A stretch of 11,179 bases of DNA from DATGQT01 sp033720695 (GTDB taxonomy: Bacteria; Bacteroidota; Rhodothermia; Rhodothermales; Rubricoccaceae). A model generated the notes under the pieces. That model was not told the origin of the DNA. It saw nothing but the letters and a program-made list of their open reading frames with translations, and did no database searches. Where the stretch lies: contig JAWWCA010000121.1 in assembly GCA_033720695.1 (NCBI GenBank), positions 1 through 11,179 of the forward strand, written 5' to 3'. The translations under genes and the position numbers were made by a program. This document shows, piece by piece, positions 6,074 through 11,179 of the stretch; the stretch's first letter is position 1, and every line of letters starts with the position of its first letter.

Positions 6074-6913
6074 CTAGTTGAGGTGCGCCATGAGCTCCTC
6101 GCGGCGGTGCTTCTGGCGGAGCTTCCGGAGCGCCTTCTCCTTGATCTGGCGGACGCGCTCGCGCGTGAGCCCGAACCGCTGGCCGACCTCGACGAGCGTG
6201 AGCGGCTGCTCGTGCCCGATGCCGAAGTAGAGCCGCGTGATCTCGGCCTCGCGCGGGTGCAGCGTGGCGAGCGCCCGCTCGATGTCGATGTTGAGGCTCT
6301 CGTTGGTGAGGTCCTCGTCGGGCTGCTCGAAGGAGTCGTCGGTGAGGACGTCGAGGAGGCTGTTGCCGTCGTCGTCGTCGAAGGGGGCGTCCATCGAGAG
6401 CGAGCGGCGGGCGTGCTGCATCCCCTCGCGGACCTTCTCCTCCTTGATGCCGAGCTCGTCGGCCACCTCCTCCGTCGTCGGCACGCGGCCGAGCTCCTGC
6501 TGGAGCCGCGCGCTCGCCTTCCGCATCTTGCTCAGCGTCCCGACGCGGTTGAGCGGGAGGCGGACTGTCCGGACCTGATCGCTCAGCGCCTTGAGGATCG
6601 ATTGGCGCACCCACCACACGGCGTAGGAGATGAACTTGAACCCCCGCGTCTCGTCGAACCGCTGCGCCGCCTTCACGAGGCCGTAGTTCCCCTCCGAGAT
6701 GAGGTCGGCGAGGGAGAGCCCCTGCCCCTGGTACTTCTTCGCGACGGAGACGACGAAGCGGAGGTTGGCGCGGACGAGTTGGTGGAGGGCGGCCTGGTCG
6801 CCTTCCTTGATGCGGCGCGCGAGATCCACCTCCTGCTCCGGCGTGAGCAGGGGGACCTGCCCGATCTCCTGGAGGTACTGATCGAGCATCCGTTGCGAAC
6901 GAGGCACGTACAT
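6074..6913 (-). CDS. rpoD: Primary RNA polymerase sigma factor of Bacteroidota type (RpoD/SigA)
   Basis: A 279-residue group 1-like sigma factor that directs RNA polymerase to housekeeping promoters. Region 1.2 spans about residues 8-40 (LDQYLQEIGQVPLLT). Region 2 (about 46-116) has LRFVVSVAKKYQGQGLSLAD, EGNYGLVKAAQRFDETRGFKF and ISYAVWWVRQSI, the core-binding and -10-recognition segments. Region 3 spans about 117-200. Region 4 (about 213-268) has LTLVEVGQRFGLTRERVRQIKEKALRKLR, the -35-reading helix-turn-helix. It lacks the long region 1.1 and non-conserved insert of E. coli RpoD, as is normal for Bacteroidota primary sigma factors (about 285-290 aa). An acidic stretch (FDDDDG, 168-173) lies between regions 3 and 4. 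The ATG at 6911-6913 gives MYVPRSQRMLDQYL, the expected N-terminus, with no Shine-Dalgarno. The upstream leader is structured; see the hairpin entries. A group 2 paralogue cannot be excluded. Confidence 0.93.
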   Translation of the reverse strand: MYVPRSQRMLDQYLQEIGQVPLLTPEQEVDLARRIKEGDQAALHQLVRANLRFVVSVAKKYQGQGLSLADLISEGNYGLVKAAQRFDETRGFKFISYAVWWVRQSILKALSDQVRTVRLPLNRVGTLSKMRKASARLQQELGRVPTTEEVADELGIKEEKVREGMQHARRSLSMDAPFDDDDGNSLLDVLTDDSFEQPDEDLTNESLNIDIERALATLHPREAEITRLYFGIGHEQPLTLVEVGQRFGLTRERVRQIKEKALRKLRQKHRREELMAHLN

Positions 6914-6944
6914 GGGCGTCGCGGCGAGGGGGCTGGTGAGGGAG

Positions 6945-6995
6945 AAAAAAAGGGGCGGCCGCAGCGCGAGCGTGGGGTGTCGCAGGGGCCGTCCC
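6945..6995 (-). terminator. Terminator-like hairpin with T7 tract in the sigma gene leader
   Basis: On the minus strand GGGACGGCC (6995-6987) pairs with GGCCGCCC (6960-6953) as an 8-bp stem with one bulged A. A 25-nt loop holds a small inner GCGA/TCGC stem. One C and then seven Ts (6951-6945) follow. The run ends only 31 nt before the sigma gene ATG. It could terminate transcripts from the upstream PLP-enzyme gene or attenuate sigma gene transcription. Confidence 0.45.
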
Positions 6996-7001
6996 GAAGT
7001 A
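6994..7001 (-). promoter_or_regulatory. Weak candidate -7 box for the sigma gene
   Basis: TACTTCGG on the minus strand loosely resembles TAnnTTTG and has CTGG about 21 nt upstream, the same weak -33 seen before the metalloprotease. If used, transcription would start inside the left arm of the 6945-6995 hairpin and prevent it from forming. Support is low. Confidence 0.25.
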
Positions 7002-7034
7002 GGGTGCTAGGCGGCGTGGGGTCCAGACACGGTA

Positions 7035-7079
7035 GCCATACGGAAAGTCCTGAGCCGTAGCACGCTGCTTTCCTATGGC
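7035..7079. repeat. Interrupted inverted repeat upstream of the sigma gene
   Basis: GCCATACGGAAAG (7035-7047) and CTTTCCTATGGC (7068-7079) are reverse complements over 12 bp with a single bulged base. They are separated by 20 nt that can form a small extra AGCGT/ACGGCT stem. The element lies about 122 nt upstream of the sigma gene start. No T run follows on either strand, so it looks like an operator or structured leader rather than a terminator. Confidence 0.55.
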
Positions 7080-7142
7080 GCCGCCCTCGACAGGTTCCGG
7101 GGTCGGCTGACTTCGGGCGTTCTTTCTCTGAGCCTCCACGCG

Positions 7143-7162
7143 CACGCGGACGCCTCCGCATG
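7143..7162 (-). terminator. Weak hairpin after the PLP-enzyme gene
   Basis: On the minus strand CATGCGGA pairs with TCCGCGTG (8 bp, one G-U) around loop GGCG, 39 nt after the stop codon at 7202. There is no T tract, so termination here is uncertain. Confidence 0.3.
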
Positions 7163-7201
7163 AACACCACACCGCCCCTGCTCAGCGGCCGATCTCCCGA
7201 A

Positions 7202-8377
7202 TTAGGCGTCAAGCGCACGTTCCAGATCCGCCCACAGATCCTCCGGCGCTTCCAACCCCACCGAGAGCCGCAGGAGCCCGGGCGAGACCCCGCCGGCCGC
7301 GCGCGTGTCGTCGCGCGCGACGCGCTGCGTGAGGCCGGCCGGGTGCTGGACGAGGGTGTCGACGGAGCCCAGGCTGACGGCGGGCGAGATGAGCCGGACG
7401 CGGCGCATGAGCCGCTCGGCCGCCGCGTACGTGCCCACGTCGAACGAGAGCATGGGGCCCGGGCCCTCCTGCTGGCGGCCGAGGAGCCCGCGCGGGTCGC
7501 CGCCCGCGACGCCGGGGTAGAGCACGCGTGTCACGGCCGGGTGCGACGCCAGCCGCTCGGCCAGCACCGACGCCGTGGCCTGCGCGCGGCGGACGCGCAG
7601 CGGGAGCGTCGTGAGGCCCCGGTGGAGGAGGTAGGCCCCGAGCGGGTGGAGGACGGCCCCCGTGAAGACGCGGACCTCGCGCAGGCGCCTCGCCCACGCC
7701 GCCGAGCACGCCACCGCGCCGGCCAGCACGTCGCCGTGGCCGCCGATGAACTTGGTGGCGGAGTGCATGACGAGGGCGGCGCCGTGCCGGGCCGGCTGCT
7801 GGAGCACGGGCGAGGCGAACGTGGAGTCCACGCAGAGCGGGACCCCGCCCGCGGCGTCGGCCGCGGCGGCGATGTCCTGCAGGTCCAGCGTCGGGTTCAC
7901 GGGCGTCTCGAGGAGGACGAGCGCGGTCTCGGGCCGCACCGCCGCCGCGATGCCGTCGGCGTCGGTCCACGTCACGTCCACGCCGAGCATCCCCGACGAG
8001 AGCAGCCGGTCCGTCGACCCGTAGATGGGCCGGACGCCGACGACGTGGTTCTTCTCGGCCGTCCGCGCTGCGAGCACGCACGCCGTGAGCGCCGCCATGC
8101 CGGAGGCGAACGCGACGGCTTCCTCGGTCCCCTCCAGGGCGGCGAGCCCCGCCTCGAAGCGGGCGGCGGTCGGGTTGAGGAGGCGCGCGTAGACCGGGTT
8201 CGGCGCCGACGCCGCGCCCGCCGTCAGCCGGTCCAGGCTGTCGACGGCCTCGCCGAGGTCGGCGATGGGGTAGGTCGTCGAAAGGTCGAGGGGGAGGGCG
8301 TGGACGCCGAGGGCGGCGAGGTCCTCGCGCCCGGCGTGGACCGCGAGGGAGTCGAGGGAGAGGGCGTCGGGGTCCAT
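7202..8377 (-). CDS. Trans-sulfuration (Cys/Met metabolism) PLP-dependent enzyme
   Basis: A 391-residue cytoplasmic PLP enzyme of the cystathionine gamma-synthase / cystathionine lyase / methionine gamma-lyase family, of normal family length. Seen: YAR (63-65), which contacts the phosphate of the neighbouring subunit; FASGMAA (90-96); Tyr119 in PIYGS, which stacks on PLP; ETPVNPT (157-163); Asp184 in CVDSTFASP; the Schiff-base Lys209 in HSATKFIGGHGD; and the C-terminal LLRLSVGLE with the substrate-carboxylate arginine. The reaction is unsettled. The LVQHPA and RLSVGLE segments resemble methionine gamma-lyase, but the cysteine that usually follows TyrGly there is Ser121 here, which argues against a typical gamma-lyase. 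A role in methionine or cysteine synthesis downstream of ThrA's homoserine is plausible. Leader bases 8387-8424 can form a GC-rich hairpin (GCGGGGT/ACCCCGC). The ATG at 8375-8377 has no Shine-Dalgarno. Confidence 0.92.
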   Translation of the reverse strand: MDPDALSLDSLAVHAGREDLAALGVHALPLDLSTTYPIADLGEAVDSLDRLTAGAASAPNPVYARLLNPTAARFEAGLAALEGTEEAVAFASGMAALTACVLAARTAEKNHVVGVRPIYGSTDRLLSSGMLGVDVTWTDADGIAAAVRPETALVLLETPVNPTLDLQDIAAAADAAGGVPLCVDSTFASPVLQQPARHGAALVMHSATKFIGGHGDVLAGAVACSAAWARRLREVRVFTGAVLHPLGAYLLHRGLTTLPLRVRRAQATASVLAERLASHPAVTRVLYPGVAGGDPRGLLGRQQEGPGPMLSFDVGTYAAAERLMRRVRLISPAVSLGSVDTLVQHPAGLTQRVARDDTRAAGGVSPGLLRLSVGLEAPEDLWADLERALDA

Positions 8378-8435
8378 GGGCGGGCGGCGGGGTGGGCAGC
8401 GAGCGCCGCACGCCCCAACCCCGCTCCCTGATCCC

Positions 8436-9260
8436 TCACCCGAACGAGCCGGTCACCACGAGCACGTCGTAGAGCGCGTGCGTCCAGGCCGCCACGGCGA
8501 ACCCCCGGAGGAGGAAGACGCCGTTGAGCGCGAGGCCGAACAGGAACCGGAACGAGAACGACGGCAGCGTGAACGGGTCGCCGTAGACGCCGACGTAGTG
8601 GACGAGGCTGAACACGAAGGCGCCCACGAGGGCCGCGGCGAGGTAGGCCTGCCACGGCTTCGGGAGGAGCCGGCGCGCGAGGAGGAACAGGCCGCCCACG
8701 AGGAGCACCCGGAACACCAGCTCCTCATAGAGCCCCGCGCCGATCGAGAGGGCGAGCTGGAGCCCGAGCGGGAGCTCCGCCAGCTGCGCCAGGAGGACAG
8801 CGGGCGTCGCCCACACGCCGAAGAGCAGGCCCACCACCCCGCCCACCACGAGCGCGAGGAGCACGGCGTAGACGAGGCTCTCGGCCACGATCAGCCCGAA
8901 GAACCGCGCCCGGAGCGGCGGCCGGCGGCGGCGCTCAGACCAGTACACCCCCGCCCCAATCGCGAGGACCGCGAGGCCCAGCGCCATCCAGCCCGTCCCG
9001 CCGAAGAACGCGAGGAGCGACTTCAGCCACACGTCGGCGCCGACGCGGACCTGCTGGACCTGCCCCGCGTTTGCGAGCAGGATGCCGACCTCGTAGAGCA
9101 CGAGGAGCGGGAGCGCGGCGAGGAAGCCGTAGGTCGCCGTCCGCGTCGCAGCGAGGTAGCCGTCCGGCGCCAGCCGGGACGGGCCGCCGGGCGGCGCGGG
9201 GGGCAGGGTGGGGTCGGACAGACGAGCGAGTTCGGCGATCCGGTCGGCGTCGGTGGGCAT
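8436..9260 (-). CDS. CPBP-family intramembrane glutamic protease (CAAX-protease-like)
   Basis: A 274-residue multi-pass inner-membrane protein. After a soluble Pro-rich N-terminus (1 to about 40) it has hydrophobic segments at roughly 43-63, 83-106, 120-149, 165-197, 206-222, 236-250 and 253-270. The C-terminal half carries all three CPBP motifs: EELVFR with Glu179, Glu180 and Arg184; FSLVH with Phe217 and His221; and HALYD with His261 and Asp265. These are the catalytic residues of Rce1/CAAX-type proteases, so it should be active, though the substrate cannot be told. It lies 73 nt behind the LysM/DPBB gene and 58 nt before the PLP-enzyme gene, so a link to either is uncertain. Databases often label this family 'abortive infection'; nothing here supports a phage-defence role. 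The ATG at 9258-9260 has a C-rich leader and no Shine-Dalgarno. Confidence 0.9.
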   Translation of the reverse strand: MPTDADRIAELARLSDPTLPPAPPGGPSRLAPDGYLAATRTATYGFLAALPLLVLYEVGILLANAGQVQQVRVGADVWLKSLLAFFGGTGWMALGLAVLAIGAGVYWSERRRRPPLRARFFGLIVAESLVYAVLLALVVGGVVGLLFGVWATPAVLLAQLAELPLGLQLALSIGAGLYEELVFRVLLVGGLFLLARRLLPKPWQAYLAAALVGAFVFSLVHYVGVYGDPFTLPSFSFRFLFGLALNGVFLLRGFAVAAWTHALYDVLVVTGSFG

Positions 9261-9333
9261 GGGGAGGGCAGGTGCGTGCCGTCGCCCCTACGCAGCCTCC
9301 CCGTGCCGGGATGCGCGAGCCCCGGGGCCGCGG

Positions 9334-10419
9334 CTAGGGGAGCGTCCGCAGCTCGACGCGCCGCGCGGCGTTGGGGTCGAGGTCGAGCACGTCGGCGGCG
9401 GCCTCGGAGAGCTCGAGGAGGTAGCTCTGGCTGACGGGCCCCCGGTCCTCGACGGTCACGAACGTGCTCCGCCCGCTGGCCGGGTTCGTCACGAGGACGA
9501 CGGTGCCGAGGGGGAGCGTCCGGTGGCTGGCCGTGAGCGCGGCGGGGTCGTAGGGCGCCCCGCTGGCGAGCGGGCGCCCCACCATCACCGACGGGTAGAC
9601 GAGGGCGAGGCCGACGGTATCGGCTGCCGGGAGTGGCCGCGGCTCGGCGGCCCACCGCGGGTCCACGGGGCGCGGGAGGCGGAGGACGTGGCCGGGCTCG
9701 AGCGGCGCCGTCGTCAGCCGGTTCATCGACGTGAGGTCCTCGACGCGCAGGCCGAGCGCCACGGCGATGCTGTAGAGCGTCTCGCCGGGCTCGACGAAGT
9801 GGACGAGGTCGGCGGGCACGTTCGTCTCGTCGATGCGCCAGGGGCGCTCGGGCACCGGGGAGGCGCCCGCGTTGCCGCCGCCGCCGGGCGCCACCACGAG
9901 CCGCTGCCCCACGTCGATCCGGTCGCCCTGGATGTTGTTGAGGCGGCGGAGCGCCTCGACGGTGGTGTCGAACTGGAGCGCGATCCCGAAGAGGGTGTCT
10001 CCGGCGCGGACGGTGTAGACCTCACGGTCCTCGGCCGCCGGCGCCTGCGGCGGGGCCGCGGCGGACGAGAGGGGCACGGGGCGCGCCGGTGGAGCGCCCT
10101 CGGCGCGAACGGGCGGCCGCGGCGCATCGCCGGGCGGGGGCCCGCCCGGGAGGTCCGTGCCATCGGGGCGGGGGTCCGGGAGCGGGATCGCGTTCGTGAG
10201 CCGGAGCCGCTGGCCCACGGAGATCACGTCGCCGTCGAGGCCGTTCAGCCGGCGCAGCGCCTCGACGCTCATCCCCTGCTCCGTGGCGATGCGGTAGAGG
10301 GTGTCGCCGGGCTGGACGACGTAGATGGCCGGGCGAGGCTGCGCGAGGGCGAGGGCCGGCACGAGGAGGAGCATGAGCGCCCCGAGGGGCACCACGCGTC
10401 GGGGGGAGAGGAAGCGCAT
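9334..10419 (-). CDS. Triple-LysM protein with RlpA-like double-psi beta-barrel domain
   Basis: A 361-residue exported envelope protein. The signal peptide is 1 to about 26 (hydrophobic core VVPLGALMLLLVPALALA, then QP). Three LysM peptidoglycan-binding modules follow: about 32-75 (YVVQPGDTLYRIA), 134-177 (YTVRAGDTLFGIA) and 207-249 (HFVEPGETLYSIA). They are separated by Pro/Ala/Gly-rich linkers at about 78-130 and 178-205. The C-terminal domain (about 270-360) has YDPAALTASHRTLPLGTVV, TNPASGRS and VEDRGP with Asp325, the core of RlpA-type barrels that cleave naked glycan strands or bind septal murein. The usual SWYG at the start of RlpA domains is replaced (LALVYPS), and there is no SPOR domain, so murein cleavage is likely but unproven. 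The ATG at 10417-10419 lies 5 nt after the TPR gene stop, so the two genes form an operon. The frame stays open far upstream, but the signal peptide fixes the start. Confidence 0.92.
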   Translation of the reverse strand: MRFLSPRRVVPLGALMLLLVPALALAQPRPAIYVVQPGDTLYRIATEQGMSVEALRRLNGLDGDVISVGQRLRLTNAIPLPDPRPDGTDLPGGPPPGDAPRPPVRAEGAPPARPVPLSSAAAPPQAPAAEDREVYTVRAGDTLFGIALQFDTTVEALRRLNNIQGDRIDVGQRLVVAPGGGGNAGASPVPERPWRIDETNVPADLVHFVEPGETLYSIAVALGLRVEDLTSMNRLTTAPLEPGHVLRLPRPVDPRWAAEPRPLPAADTVGLALVYPSVMVGRPLASGAPYDPAALTASHRTLPLGTVVLVTNPASGRSTFVTVEDRGPVSQSYLLELSEAAADVLDLDPNAARRVELRTLP

Positions 10420-10424
10420 GGCCG

Positions 10425-10754
10425 TCAGTCGTCGTCGAAGCCGAGGCCCTCGGCGGCAAGGAGAGCGCCCTGCAGCTCGGCCCGGGCGTGGGTGTCGCCC
10501 ACCCGCGTCGCCGCGGCGACGCCCGCGCGGTAGGCCGCCACGGCCGACTCGTCGCGGCCGAGGCGCTCGTAGAGCTTGCCGAGGTGGTAGTAGGTGCCCA
10601 CGTAGTCGGGGTGGTCCTGCACGAGGCCCTCGAAGAAGGCGAGCGCCCGGTCGTCGTCGCCGGCCTTCCGGTATTCCTGCGCAAGGGCGAACCGGGTGAA
10701 CGGGTCGCCCGGGTCGTTGCGGTGGAACTCGAGGAGGGTGGCGAGGCGGTCCAT
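10425..10754 (-). CDS. Small tetratricopeptide-repeat protein
   Basis: A 109-residue acidic, soluble protein with two TPR units: about 17-49 (FTRFALAQEYRKAGDDDRAL and following) and about 52-84 (VGTYYHLGKLYERLGRDESA and following). A third partial helix pair is rich in Ala/Leu, and the chain ends in FDDD. No signal peptide or membrane helix is present, so it is likely a cytoplasmic adaptor. It is the first gene of an apparent two-gene unit with the LysM/DPBB protein (5-nt gap), which suggests a shared envelope or cell-division role, though no partner is shown. The start at 10752-10754 (MDRLATLLEFHRNDPGDPF) is chosen because the TPR begins soon after; the longer frame upstream runs antiphase through the glycine-rich tail of the next gene. 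The leader is almost purely C and has no Shine-Dalgarno. Confidence 0.85.
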   Translation of the reverse strand: MDRLATLLEFHRNDPGDPFTRFALAQEYRKAGDDDRALAFFEGLVQDHPDYVGTYYHLGKLYERLGRDESAVAAYRAGVAAATRVGDTHARAELQGALLAAEGLGFDDD

Positions 10755-10775
10755 CGGGGGGCGGGGGGAACGGGC

Positions 10776-10783
10776 GGAAGATA
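10776..10783 (-). promoter_or_regulatory. Candidate -7 box for the TPR-LysM operon
   Basis: TATCTTCC followed by GCC on the minus strand, 21 nt upstream of the TPR gene ATG. It matches the thrA box TACCTTCCGCC at 10 of 11 positions and sits at a similar distance. No clear -33 element is seen. Confidence 0.3.
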
Positions 10784-10804
10784 CGGGCGCGCGCCGCGGA
10801 GCCG

Positions 10805-10835
10805 GAGAACGCACACGCCCCGCCGATTCGTTCTC
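10805..10835 (-). terminator. Inverted repeat at the end of the TPM-type gene
   Basis: On the minus strand GAGAACG (10835-10829) and CGTTCTC (10811-10805) are perfect 7-bp complements separated by 17 nt. The first arm begins at the last base of the stop codon. No T tract follows, so it is only a possible terminator ahead of the TPR gene promoter. Confidence 0.35.
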
Positions 10836-11179
10836 TACCAGGAGCCGCCGGCCCCGCCGCCGCCGAACCCACCGCCGCCGAACCCGCCGAAGCCGCCGCT
10901 GAAGCCGCCGCCGAGCCCACCGCCGCTGCGGCCGCCGCCCCAGCCGCCGCCGGGGAAGACGACCACGCCGGGCCCGCCCCAACCGTGGCTGCGACGCCGC
11001 CCGCCGCCTCCCGAGCCGCCCGAGTGGCGACCGGCCATGCTCAACGCCACCAGCACGACGATGAGGAGGATGAGGAACACGAGGGCGCCGCTGGGCCCAC
11101 CGTCGCCGCCGGTGCGGCGCTCGACGGCGGTGTACTCCCCGGCCAGCGCCTGCATGAGCGCGGTCGTGGCCGCGTCGAG
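10835..11179 (-). CDS. TPM-domain (YgcG-type) membrane protein, glycine-rich C-terminus only
   Basis: The visible 114 residues are open to the right edge, so the gene starts outside the window. The order is a short helical segment (LDAATTALMQALAGEYTAVERR), a single transmembrane helix (about ALVFLILLIVVLVALSMAG), a basic patch (RRRSHGW), and a long Gly/Phe/Ser tail of GGG-F, GGG-S and GGG-W units ending in GGSW. The layout of a TM helix followed by a GGGFGGGG tail ending in SW is the hallmark of TPM-domain proteins (YgcG/Psb32 type), whose N-terminal domain faces the periplasm. That domain is not inside the window, so the assignment rests on the tail and helix alone. Residue MQALAG could be mistaken for a start, but the frame upstream is open and helical. 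The function of the family is poorly known; it has been tied to photosystem II repair in plants and to membrane upkeep in bacteria. Confidence 0.65.
   Translation of the reverse strand, partial: LDAATTALMQALAGEYTAVERRTGGDGGPSGALVFLILLIVVLVALSMAGRHSGGSGGGGRRRSHGWGGPGVVVFPGGGWGGGRSGGGLGGGFSGGFGGFGGGGFGGGGAGGSW

Noticed and set aside
8387..8424. GC-rich hairpin in front of the PLP-enzyme start as a riboswitch
   Set aside because: Only a 7+4 bp bulged stem in a 58-nt gap, with no SAM-riboswitch-like core; such stems are expected by chance at this GC content.
8436..9260. CPBP protein as an abortive-infection phage defence gene
   Set aside because: The database label is historical; there is no defence partner, toxin, or mobile context nearby.
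7160..9434. Long plus-strand frames opposite the PLP enzyme and CPBP genes
   Set aside because: Glu/Arg/Ala/Gly-rich antisense shadows without domains.
10835..11000. Possible tandem DNA repeat or CRISPR-like array
   Set aside because: The periodicity comes from GGX codons of a glycine-rich protein tail; unit lengths vary and there are no spacers.

Overview
This is a very GC-rich (roughly 70% or more by eye), gene-dense chromosomal window. It most likely comes from a Rhodothermota/Bacteroidota-lineage bacterium of the Salinibacter-Rubricoccus type. Three things point there: a short (279 aa) Bacteroidota-style primary sigma factor, a secreted protease with a C-terminal type IX secretion (T9SS type A) sorting domain, and promoter-like TAnnTTTG boxes with no Shine-Dalgarno sequences. 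The lineage is an inference from these traits; no marker gene was searched.

Left part (1-4040), minus strand: thrA (fused aspartokinase/homoserine dehydrogenase), then 5 nt later an MBL-fold hydrolase, then a 175-nt gap holding a 112-bp imperfect palindrome, then dapB, which runs off the left edge. thrA and dapB act in the aspartate-family amino-acid pathway, on the Thr/Met and Lys/diaminopimelate branches. A tRNA-Ala(GGC) gene diverges from thrA on the plus strand, with its own promoter and a GC-rich hairpin behind it.

Middle (4040-7200): a plus-strand secreted M43 metalloprotease converges on the minus-strand primary sigma factor gene. The 192 nt between their stop codons are packed with four hairpins, including a clear intrinsic terminator for the sigma gene. 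The roughly 290-nt region upstream of the sigma gene holds a 45-nt interrupted inverted repeat and a terminator-like hairpin with a T7 tract just before the start codon. This is the most unexplained non-coding stretch of the window.

Right part (7200-11179), all minus strand: a TPM/YgcG-type membrane protein (only its glycine-rich C-terminus is inside the window), a small TPR protein, a three-LysM plus RlpA-like double-psi beta-barrel envelope protein 5 nt behind it, a CPBP-family intramembrane protease, and a Cys/Met-metabolism PLP enzyme. The TPR and LysM genes look like one envelope operon; the PLP enzyme links again to methionine/cysteine metabolism.

I see no CRISPR array, prophage, transposase, integrase or defence island. 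Most genes are core metabolism and cell envelope. The best leads are non-coding: the palindromic repeat at 534-645, the structured sigma-factor leader, the hairpin cluster at 5891-6053, and the shared promoter-like boxes.
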